A stretch of DNA of 10,166 bases, taken from positions 1-10,166 of the forward strand of contig CACZOV010000151.1 in NCBI GenBank assembly GCA_902782915.1. Direction: 5' to 3'. A program made the position numbers and the translations under genes. Shown piece after piece: positions 1 to 5,197 of this stretch (position 1 is its first letter; every line of letters begins with the position of its first letter). Source of the stretch: an uncultured Erysipelotrichaceae bacterium. GTDB lineage: Bacteria > Bacillota_I > Bacilli_A > RF39 > UBA660. The notes beneath the pieces are model-generated. The model worked only from the letters and a program-made list of their open reading frames with translations, was not told where the DNA came from and made no database searches.

Positions 1-342
1 AAATATGAATTAAATGGTGATATTGAATTTCAAAATAATCAAGATGATGAGTCAAATTATGACCAAAAAGATCAAGATGAAATCAAAACAATTGATTTAA
101 ATAAAGTTTCAATTGATTATTCAATTGATGATAAAGAAAAAGATAATAACATATTTTATTCATATGATATGAAATTAGAAACAGAAATGAAAATTCCAGC
201 AACTAATAACAAAGAATCAAAAATAGAAGTAAATAAAAACAAAAATAATAATAAAAAAGCAAATAACAAAACTAAGAATAAGAATTATTATTCAAAGAAT
301 AATTCTAAAAATTATAAAAACAATAAGAATAATAAAAAATAA
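1..342 (+). CDS. C-terminal end of an unidentified protein with Lys/Asn-rich tail (5' end outside window)
   Basis: An open frame runs from base 1 to a TAA at 340-342, giving the last 113 residues of a protein that begins before the window. The visible part starts with an acidic, Asp/Asn/Gln-rich stretch (about residues 1-60). It ends in a strongly basic low-complexity tail of Lys, Asn and Tyr (about residues 75-113). No membrane segment, catalytic motif or known domain is visible, so I do not assign a function; the part shown looks disordered and could bind nucleic acid or simply be a linker-tail. It reads toward the dif-like site and is followed within 10 bases by a terminator, so it is the last gene of its transcript. 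Confidence 0.75.
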   Translation, partial: KYELNGDIEFQNNQDDESNYDQKDQDEIKTIDLNKVSIDYSIDDKEKDNNIFYSYDMKLETEMKIPATNNKESKIEVNKNKNNNKKANNKTKNKNYYSKNNSKNYKNNKNNKK

Positions 343-350
343 TAATTATC

Positions 351-378
351 AAAAAAAGACATTATAAATGTCTTTTTT
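351..378 (+). terminator. Rho-independent terminator after the left-edge gene
   Basis: Perfect hairpin: GACATT (358-363), three-base loop ATA, AATGTC (367-372), followed by six T. The A-run before the stem (351-357) pairs with the T-run and extends the helix, so it could also work on the minus strand. It sits 8 bases after the stop at 342. Confidence 0.85.
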
Positions 379-390
379 ATTATATAAAAA

Positions 391-398
391 GAGAAGGG
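391..398 (+). promoter_or_regulatory. SRS-like octamer GAGAAGGG pointing at the dif-like site
   Basis: GAGAAGGG is identical to the B. subtilis SpoIIIE recognition sequence as I remember it; these motifs direct the DNA translocase from origin toward terminus. It lies 208 bases left of the dif-like site and reads toward it, the expected polarity. It could also be read as a Shine-Dalgarno sequence, but no ATG, GTG or TTG follows at a usable distance. A single copy is weak evidence by itself. Confidence 0.45.
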
Positions 399-606
399 GA
401 GTATATTATTTATTATTTTAAATAATATTACAAAATTATAATAAATTAATGTTAATTATAAAATTATTATAAGAACATATTAATTAATATTAATAATATC
501 AAAAATTAAAATTATAATATTAATCTATGTTATACATATAATAATAAAAGATTATAAATAAGACAAATTAAATTTAAGTATAATTATCTATATAACTTAA
601 TATAGA

Positions 607-634
607 ACTTAACATAATATATATTATATTAAGT
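607..634. other. dif: dif-like XerC/XerD recombination site
   Basis: A 28-bp near-palindrome with one mismatched pair has the 11-6-11 layout of a dif site. Read on the minus strand, the XerC-type arm is ACTTAATATAA, the centre is TATATA and the XerD-type arm is TTATGTTAAGT. Against the B. subtilis dif as I remember it, 23 of 28 positions agree: 8/11 in the left arm, 6/6 in the centre and 9/11 in the right arm. The right arm agrees with the E. coli XerD arm at 10/11. The site lies in a gene-free stretch, between mostly converging transcription units, 2.3 kb from a xerD gene. An extra half-site, ACTTAATATAG, lies 12 bp to the left (595-605). AT-rich DNA yields chance palindromes, so identification depends on its length, the arm matches and the context. 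Confidence 0.72.
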
Positions 635-879
635 AGAATATTTTATTAAATAAATAGAGTTATATAACTAATTTATGTATTTTTACTTATATATTTATTA
701 TACTATATAATGAATTAAATATATCATTATTTGTATATTTAATACTATCATTGTTTAATAATTATTATTTATAATAATAACAATATTTATTATATATATC
801 TTTTTTTATTAAATTTTACTCTATTTAATTCAATCATAAAATTTTAATCGAGCTTGATAATTATTAAGTTAATGATTAA

Positions 880-968
880 GTCGATTTGTTTTAGAAGATT
901 TTAATTAATGTTTAAACTTATCGATATGATTAATTATTCATCTTTTCGTTTGTCGATTCGTTTTAGAA
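880..968 (+). repeat. Pair of 17-bp direct repeats, GTCGATTYGTTTTAGAA
   Basis: The copies are 880-896 and 952-968 and differ at one base (T887 versus C959). They start 72 bases apart. The word ATGATTAA also occurs twice nearby (872-879 and 926-933). Flanks do not match beyond the repeat, so this is not a simple tandem duplication. The first copy's TCGATT (881-886) can also pair with AATCGA at 846-851. Possible operator sites or remnants of a structured RNA; function unknown. Confidence 0.55.
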
Positions 969-1009
969 CACTTTAGTTTATTTAATTCATTTATATTTTT
1001 TCTTTATTA

Positions 1010-1082
1010 GTAAAAATTATACATTGACAATCCCCTTTCGATGATCCAATTTTTGATAGGGGACTTATAATATAATTTTTAC
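1010..1082 (+). repeat. 12-bp perfect inverted repeat with inner G/C stem
   Basis: GTAAAAATTATA (1010-1021) is perfectly complementary to TATAATTTTTAC (1071-1082). Inside it, TCCCCT (1031-1036) pairs with AGGGGA (1058-1063), enclosing a 21-base loop, so the whole 73-base element could fold as a two-part hairpin. It ends 42 bases before the ATG of the Asn-rich ORF. There is no T-run after either side, so it is not a standard terminator. A TTGACA at 1024-1029 and TATAAT at 1066-1071 and 1071-1076 lie within it, but the spacing of 36 or more is wrong for a promoter. Confidence 0.6.
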
Positions 1083-1124
1083 ATATATAACAATTAATTT
1101 CACATAATATAAAAGGGTGATAAA

Positions 1125-1325
1125 ATGAAAAAGAAAGTAACAGACAAAAATCAAACAAATTTCACAAACACTATGAACAAAGAAACTAATTCTAATAGAA
1201 ATAGTAAGATAAATTCAAAAAGAAATAATAATGAAACTAATTCTAATAGAAACGATCTAAGTTCAAAAAATAATAACAATATTACAGATAACTTTGAAAG
1301 TTATAATTCAAATGAATGTGAATAG
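1125..1325 (+). CDS. Small Asn-rich hydrophilic protein of unknown function
   Basis: This 66-residue ORF starts at ATG 1125 behind a good ribosome-binding site (AAAGGGTGAT, 1112-1121) and ends at TAG 1323-1325. The protein is dominated by Asn, Ser, Lys, Thr and Arg, has no hydrophobic segment and is predicted to be disordered. Residues about 20-36 and 37-52 are two copies of a unit beginning ETNSNRN, and the sequence ends in NECE. I recognise no family. The stop is directly adjacent to the stop of the convergent Dps-like gene, with no intergenic base. A 17-base palindrome (1288-1304) near the 3' end might form a hairpin but lacks a T-run. The ribosome-binding site argues that it is real; the simple composition and lack of a clear promoter argue caution. 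Confidence 0.5.
   Translation: MKKKVTDKNQTNFTNTMNKETNSNRNSKINSKRNNNETNSNRNDLSSKNNNNITDNFESYNSNECE
1182..1277 (+). repeat. Tandem repeat inside the Asn-rich ORF
   Basis: A 20-base word beginning GAAACTAATTC occurs identically at 1182-1201 and 1233-1252, 51 bases (17 codons) apart. The rest of the unit is recognisable but diverged in the second copy, which is one codon shorter. The offset keeps the reading frame, so the repeat duplicates ETNSNRN in the protein. Confidence 0.75.
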
Positions 1326-1778
1326 TTAAATATTTCTTTTTAAAGAATATATTATATCTTGTATATATTGGTTAATTTTAATAGTAAGATTTATACTCCT
1401 TAGATCATAACTTTTTATAGCATATTCCCCTACTTGATTATTCATGCTATTTATGACATTAAAATCATTTAAAAGTAAATTTATAGCATCTTTTGGAGTA
1501 TAATCTTTACTAGATATTTCTTTTATCGTTGAAATGTTTTTAATTTCTTCGAGATTCATAATAGGATACCCACCTATTTTTTTTATTAAAAATGAAAGCT
1601 CTCTATATATACTATTTAAATTATCTATACTCATTTTTATATCATTTATAAGAGTAGTACTCCCCTCCCCTTTAATATTAAAATATAAGTTATATAAATT
1701 ATTAAGAAAAATAAATATATTAGTTAAATATTGATTTAACATGTCTTTATAATTAAATTTAATAAAAAGCACCTCCAT
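1326..1778 (-). CDS. Dps/ferritin-like protein lacking the ferroxidase ligands
   Basis: The 150-residue length and the pattern LYNLYFNIKG (28-37), IGGYP (68-72) and STIKE (83-87) match the Dps family, where the usual forms are LHxxHWxxxG, xGGxP and ATIKE. Dps proteins form 12-subunit shells that oxidise iron and coat DNA. From the HW motif to GG the protein aligns without gaps to the Listeria innocua protein as I remember it. Its iron ligands H31, H43, D47, D58 and E62 correspond here to Y32, I44, K48, R59 and F63. So the fold seems kept and the iron chemistry lost; DNA binding or a scaffold role is inference. The drawn ATG (1776-1778) has no upstream Shine-Dalgarno. A strong GGAGGTG lies inside the ORF at codons 2-3, so translation may begin at ATT codon 6 (1763) or ATG codon 13. 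The gene is downstream of deoB on the same strand. Confidence 0.75.
   Translation of the reverse strand: MEVLFIKFNYKDMLNQYLTNIFIFLNNLYNLYFNIKGEGSTTLINDIKMSIDNLNSIYRELSFLIKKIGGYPIMNLEEIKNISTIKEISSKDYTPKDAINLLLNDFNVINSMNNQVGEYAIKSYDLRSINLTIKINQYIQDIIYSLKRNI
1659..1673 (-). other. KOPS-like G-run pointing at the dif-like site
   Basis: On the minus strand this reads AAAGGGGAGGGGAGT. It contains GGGGAGGG (1670 down to 1663), which fits the E. coli FtsK-orienting consensus GGGNAGGG, and it reads leftward toward 607-634. It is coding sequence (KGEGS) in the Dps-like gene, at a position where the family varies. One match is only suggestive; it counts mainly together with the general G-run polarity. 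Confidence 0.3.
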
Positions 1779-1799
1779 AATAATATATGATAAGTGCCT
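1764..1799 (-). terminator. Candidate terminator or attenuator between deoB and the Dps-like gene
   Basis: On the minus strand, AGGCAC (1799-1794) can pair with GTGCTT (1772-1767), including one G-U pair, and is followed by a T-run ending near 1764. The stem is 6 bp with a 21-base loop, weaker than a typical terminator. The loop and 3' arm contain the GGAGGTG ribosome-binding sequence of the Dps-like gene. It could therefore end deoB transcription or hide that site in read-through RNA. Confidence 0.4.
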
Positions 1800-1806
1800 A
1801 GAAAAG

Positions 1807-2970
1807 TTATTTTAATTTATCCAAAAAACTTTTTCCCATCCATGGTTTTTCTAATTCAAAATTATCAAGAATTGTTGCACCAATATCTGATAAAGATTCA
1901 AGTACATCAATTTGTTTTGGTTCTTTAAATAGTCTAGAATAAACTAAAACAGGAACATTTTCTCTTGTATGATCTGATCCTGGCAAAGTTGGATCGCATC
2001 CATGATCAGCCGTAATAATAAGTAGGTCATCAATATTTAATTTATTTAAAAGAATAGATATTTCTACATCTAATGCTTCTATTGCTTTCGCATATCCTAA
2101 AACATCTCTTTTATGACCATACAAAGAATCAAAATCACTCAAATTTAAAAAACATAATCCTTCAAAGTTTTTTTCCATAATGTTATTTAATTTATTTAAT
2201 CCCTCAGTGTTATTCTCTGATTTAATTATTTTTGTAATTCCATATCCATTATATAGATCATGAATTTTTCCAATTGAAATTACTTGGTAATTTGATCCTT
2301 TTAAAGTATCTAAAACACTTCTATTTGGTGGTGTTAATGTAAAACAACGAGTATTATTTGTAAAATTATAAACTCCATTTTCTTCAGTAAATGGTCTTGC
2401 AACAATTCTTCCAACTTTCCATTCGTCAACATTTGTTATTTCTCTTATTATTTCAGCATATTGATATAGTTCATTTATTGGAATAATATCTTCATTAGCA
2501 GCTATTTCTAAATCTGAATCACCAGTTGTATAGATAATTAATGATCCAGTTTCTTTATGCCTTTCACCTAGTTTTTCTATTACTGCTTGATGATCACCAA
2601 TTAAATTTCCAATAATACCCTTTTTTGTTTTTTTTACAATTTCTTCAAGTAAAGCCCTTGGAAATCCATTTTCTTTAAATGTTTTATATGCTAAAGTATT
2701 TTCAATTGCCATAAGCTCATAGTGTCCACTTAAAGAATCTTTTCCCTTATTTTTGGGCCTTGCAATTGTATAATAAGCCTCACTTTCTAAATTATTCATT
2801 GTAAGCGTATTTAAAAAACCTAATTTTTTTAAATTGGGTATAAATAAATCATAATTTTTAGAAATATTTCCTAAAGTATTTGCCCCTTTATCATTATAGT
2901 TCGATGCATCAATTGCTTCCCCTACTCCAAGACCATCTAAAACTATTAAAAATACACGTTTAAATTTCAT
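1807..2970 (-). CDS. deoB: Phosphopentomutase
   Basis: The enzyme interconverts ribose 1-phosphate and ribose 5-phosphate, and the deoxy forms, linking nucleoside salvage to central metabolism in the cytoplasm. It is an alkaline-phosphatase-superfamily protein using two metal ions. At 387 residues it has the normal family length. Visible motifs: LDGLGVGEAIDA (11-22, metal Asp12), ANTLGN (30-35), GKDSLSGHYE (76-85), the cap segment with YTTGDS, DFDSLYGHKRD, and ADHGCDP followed by GSDHTREN (metal-binding Asp and His). The phosphorylated residue is Thr in the enzymes I know (GKDT); here it aligns with Ser79. The gene begins 2 bases after the xerD stop and its ribosome-binding site (AGAGGAG) lies within the end of xerD, so the two are co-transcribed and probably translationally coupled. 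The same pair occurs in Bacillus (ripX-drm). Confidence 0.95.
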   Translation of the reverse strand: MKFKRVFLIVLDGLGVGEAIDASNYNDKGANTLGNISKNYDLFIPNLKKLGFLNTLTMNNLESEAYYTIARPKNKGKDSLSGHYELMAIENTLAYKTFKENGFPRALLEEIVKKTKKGIIGNLIGDHQAVIEKLGERHKETGSLIIYTTGDSDLEIAANEDIIPINELYQYAEIIREITNVDEWKVGRIVARPFTEENGVYNFTNNTRCFTLTPPNRSVLDTLKGSNYQVISIGKIHDLYNGYGITKIIKSENNTEGLNKLNNIMEKNFEGLCFLNLSDFDSLYGHKRDVLGYAKAIEALDVEISILLNKLNIDDLLIITADHGCDPTLPGSDHTRENVPVLVYSRLFKEPKQIDVLESLSDIGATILDNFELEKPWMGKSFLDKLK

Positions 2971-2972
2971 TT

Positions 2973-3872
2973 TTACTCCTCTTTTCTAGTATTATATTTT
3001 ATGTAATCATCTTTTAATTTAGTATTAAGTGCATGAGTATAAATTCTTGTTGTTGTAAGATCAGAATGTCCAAGTAACTCTTGAATTGTTCTTAAATCAG
3101 CCCCATTATTTAAAAGATCTGTTGCAAATGTATGTCTTAAGCTATGAGGTGTTATTTTATTTTTTATGTTATTTTGTTCCAAAATGTTTTTTAAAATATA
3201 ATTAAAGCCATGCCTAGTAATTCCAACTCCATGATTATTTAAAAATAATTTGTCTATTTCACCTTTACCTTTTTTTAAAAGCAATTTTCTTACTTCTAAA
3301 TATGATAAGAGTGCAATTTTTGAATATTTAGACATTGGAACAATTCTTTCTTTATTTCCTTTTCCTTCTACTAATATAATTTCGTTTTCTAAATCAACAT
3401 TATAAATTGTCAAATTGACAAGTTCTGATACACGAAGACCTGATCCATACATAAGTTCAAGCATTGCTTTATCTCGATACTTAAAAACATTTGTAAGCTC
3501 AACATCTAATATCTTTTCCATTACATCAGTATTTATTACAACAGGTAATTTTTTAGTTTGTTTCATATTATCTAAATTAATAGTAACATCAACATTAATT
3601 TTTTTAGTTTTTACAAGATATTTATGAAATTCTTTTATACTAGTAATATGTCTTGTTATGCTTCTTGGATTTAAACCTTTTTTATATAAATCTCTTAAAT
3701 ATTCATTTAACATATCTAAAGATATATCTTGGACATTTAAAATATTTTTTTTTAAAAAATATCTTTTATAGTCTTCTAAATCTAAATAATAATTATCAAT
3801 TGTATTTTTACTTAGTTTTTTTTCAAGTTTAATAAATGTTAAATAATCTTCTATTTCATCTTCCATAAACAT
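2973..3872 (-). CDS. xerD: Site-specific tyrosine recombinase XerD
   Basis: Xer recombinases resolve chromosome dimers by strand exchange at dif, activated by FtsK/SpoIIIE at the septum. The protein has an N-terminal SAM-like core-binding domain (about 1-90) and a catalytic domain (about 105-295). All six catalytic residues are present: R147 in SGLRVSEL, K171 in GKGNKER, H243 and R246 in PHSLRHTFA, H269 in LLGHS and Y278 in IYTH. Numbering is from the ATG at 3872. The 299-residue length is typical. A TTG at 3875 would add one residue, and a third start lies at 3866. I prefer 3872 because no ribosome-binding site is present and the predicted transcript begins at or next to this ATG. XerD rather than XerC is inferred from the following deoB. 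A dif-like site lies 2.3 kb downstream, and a second Xer partner, if any, is outside the window. Confidence 0.9.
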   Translation of the reverse strand: MFMEDEIEDYLTFIKLEKKLSKNTIDNYYLDLEDYKRYFLKKNILNVQDISLDMLNEYLRDLYKKGLNPRSITRHITSIKEFHKYLVKTKKINVDVTINLDNMKQTKKLPVVINTDVMEKILDVELTNVFKYRDKAMLELMYGSGLRVSELVNLTIYNVDLENEIILVEGKGNKERIVPMSKYSKIALLSYLEVRKLLLKKGKGEIDKLFLNNHGVGITRHGFNYILKNILEQNNIKNKITPHSLRHTFATDLLNNGADLRTIQELLGHSDLTTTRIYTHALNTKLKDDYIKYNTRKEE

Positions 3873-3879
3873 CAATTAA

Positions 3880-3908
3880 ATTATAGCACAAAATAAGATC
3901 TTTATCAA
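3880..3908 (-). promoter_or_regulatory. Strong extended -10 promoter of xerD-deoB (leaderless)
   Basis: On the minus strand, TTGATA (3908-3903) and TATAAT (3885-3880) are separated by exactly 17 bases. TGC directly before the -10 makes it an extended -10 promoter. Transcription would start at about 3873-3872, the A of the xerD ATG, leaving essentially no 5' untranslated region. No Shine-Dalgarno precedes any of the candidate starts, which fits a leaderless message. Confidence 0.75.
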
Positions 3909-3929
3909 ACAACATTTCTATGATAAAAT
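3901..3929 (+). promoter_or_regulatory. rarA promoter, overlapping the xerD promoter
   Basis: An extended -10 (TGA then TAAAAT, 3921-3929) follows a weak -35 (TTTATC, 3901-3906) at 17 bases. The start would be near 3936, giving a leader of about 19 bases that includes the ribosome-binding site AAAGGATG (3942-3949). The -35 boxes of the two divergent promoters overlap at 3903-3906, so polymerase binding to one should exclude the other. Confidence 0.55.
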
Positions 3930-3954
3930 AAGATTACTATGAAAGGATGATTTT

Positions 3955-5181
3955 ATGGATAAACCATTAGCTTTACAACTTAGACCAAATTCTTTGAAAG
4001 AGTGTGTTGGACAAAAGCATCTTTTAGGAGAAAACAAAATTCTTTCTAATTTAGTTAAAAATAAAAAAATATTTTCGATGATTCTTTACGGAAAGCCCGG
4101 TATAGGAAAAACAAGTATTGCCATTAGTTTAGTTGAGGATTTAGGTGTTAAATATCGGCTTTTAAATGCAACTATTAACGATAAACATGATTTTCAAGTA
4201 GTTTTTGAAGAAGCTAAAGTATATGGAGGAATTGTTTTAATTTTAGATGAAATTCACCGATTAAATAAAGATAAACAAGATTTACTCTTACCAAGACTTG
4301 AAAGTGGACTTATTACGTTAATAGGAATGACCACATCTAACCCATATCATTCAATAAATCCGGCAATAAGAAGCAGATGTCATTTATTTGAATTAAAACC
4401 TTTAAGTGATACTGATATAAAAGAAGGGCTTTCTAAAGTTGTTAAGAAAGATATTTTAAAAGGTATAAAAATAGATAAAGAAAGTATTAATTATATAGCT
4501 AATATTGCTGGCTCTGATTTAAGATATGCATATAATTTTCTAGAACTTGCTTATTATTCAAAAAGTGATCATATAATTACTTTAGATTTTTTAAAAAGTA
4601 TAGATAATAAACACAATTTCTTTCATGATAAAAATGAAGATGGTTATTATGATGTATTAAGTGCTTTTCAAAAATCAATTAGAGGAAGTGATGTAAATGC
4701 TGCTCTTCATTATTTGGGACGTATGATAAAAGCTGAAGATTTAGATAGTATCTTTAGACGAATGACAGTTATTTGTTATGAGGATATTGGTCTTGCTAAT
4801 CCTTCGATGGGTCCCAAAGTAGATGCAGCTATTCACGCCGCTGAAAGAATTGGTTTACCAGAAGCAATTATTCCTCTTTCTAATGTTGTAATTGAACTTG
4901 CTCTGTCCCCTAAATCAAATAGTGCTAATCTAGCAATTAATAAGGCACTATGTGATATCGAAACAGGAAGATGCGGAAATGTTCCAGATCACATTAAAAC
5001 AACATCTAGTGATTATAAATATCCTCACGATTATCCAAATCATTTTGTAAACCAACAATATCTTCCTGATAATATTAAAAATAAAAAATATTATATACCA
5101 TGTACTACTAGTAGTTATGAAAAATCCTTAAAAAACGTGAATGATAATTTAGAAAGATTAAGAAAAGAAAGTAAAAATTAA
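3955..5181 (+). CDS. rarA: Replication-associated recombination protein A (RarA/MgsA AAA+ ATPase)
   Basis: RarA is a clamp-loader-like AAA+ ATPase of the MgsA/WRNIP1 family that acts at stalled forks and gaps together with SSB and the recombination proteins. At 408 residues it is slightly shorter than the Bacillus protein. Walker A is GKPGIGKT (46-53), Walker B is LILDE (95-99), the sensor-1 region is GMTTSNP (124-130) and the arginine-finger region is AIRSRCHLFELKPL (137-150). Sensor 2 lies in GSDLRYAYNFLELA, and the C-terminal tetramerisation domain starts near RGSDVNAALHYLGRMI and CYEDIGLANP. The ATG has a good ribosome-binding site six bases upstream. It diverges from xerD and is the only large plus-strand gene right of the dif-like site, so if that site is the terminus it is read head-on to the fork. 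Confidence 0.95.
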   Translation: MDKPLALQLRPNSLKECVGQKHLLGENKILSNLVKNKKIFSMILYGKPGIGKTSIAISLVEDLGVKYRLLNATINDKHDFQVVFEEAKVYGGIVLILDEIHRLNKDKQDLLLPRLESGLITLIGMTTSNPYHSINPAIRSRCHLFELKPLSDTDIKEGLSKVVKKDILKGIKIDKESINYIANIAGSDLRYAYNFLELAYYSKSDHIITLDFLKSIDNKHNFFHDKNEDGYYDVLSAFQKSIRGSDVNAALHYLGRMIKAEDLDSIFRRMTVICYEDIGLANPSMGPKVDAAIHAAERIGLPEAIIPLSNVVIELALSPKSNSANLAINKALCDIETGRCGNVPDHIKTTSSDYKYPHDYPNHFVNQQYLPDNIKNKKYYIPCTTSSYEKSLKNVNDNLERLRKESKN

Positions 5182-5197
5182 TAATTTACTTTCTTTT
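5163..5197. terminator. Bidirectional terminator between rarA and the P-type ATPase gene
   Basis: A perfect 13-bp stem, AAAAGAAAGTAAA (5163-5175) against TTTACTTTCTTTT (5185-5197), encloses a 9-base loop. T-rich tracts follow on both strands. The hairpin contains the stop codons of both convergent genes (rarA TAA 5179-5181 in the loop, ATPase stop 5196-5198 at the right arm), so it serves both with no spare intergenic DNA. Confidence 0.85.

Larger units (their letters stand above)
379..1124. other. Long gene-free AT-rich region, candidate replication terminus
   Basis: No convincing coding frame, tRNA or rRNA is visible here. Bases 400-840 are almost pure A/T with no CG dinucleotide. Bases 840-1065 are less extreme and carry five TCGAT words, a 17-bp direct repeat and a hairpin. 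Separate entries describe the SRS-like octamer (391-398), the dif-like site (607-634), the direct repeat (880-968) and the inverted repeat (1010-1082). A 12-bp palindrome AGTTATATAACT lies at 658-669. Flanking genes point toward the region from both sides, apart from the small ORF at 1125. Confidence 0.6.

Noticed and set aside
391..420. GAGAAGGGGAG as a ribosome-binding site for a small ORF
   Set aside because: No ATG, GTG or TTG follows at a workable distance, and the downstream bases are nearly pure A/T with stops.
751..785. AT-only inverted repeat around TTGTTTAATAA and AATAACAA
   Set aside because: Pairing needs bulges, and such palindromes are expected by chance in DNA of this composition.
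880..968. Possible type II CRISPR repeats or tracrRNA (GTTTTAGAA occurs twice)
   Set aside because: Only two copies, identity limited to 17 bases, flanks diverged, spacing atypical, and no cas gene in the window.
1024..1076. Promoter from TTGACA (1024-1029) to TATAAT (1066-1071 or 1071-1076)
   Set aside because: The spacer is 36 bases or more instead of about 17, and neither TATAAT has a usable -35 at the correct distance.
343..1124. Replication origin
   Set aside because: No DnaA boxes (TTATCCACA-like) or dnaA/dnaN genes, and the flanking genes and G-run polarity point into the region rather than away from it.
1534..1734. Plus-strand ORF opposite the Dps-like gene
   Set aside because: It lies wholly inside the minus-strand gene and lacks a ribosome-binding site. 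The minus-strand frame has clear family motifs.
3415..3627. Plus-strand ORF inside xerD
   Set aside because: It is a frame shadow of the xerD catalytic domain with no supporting signals.
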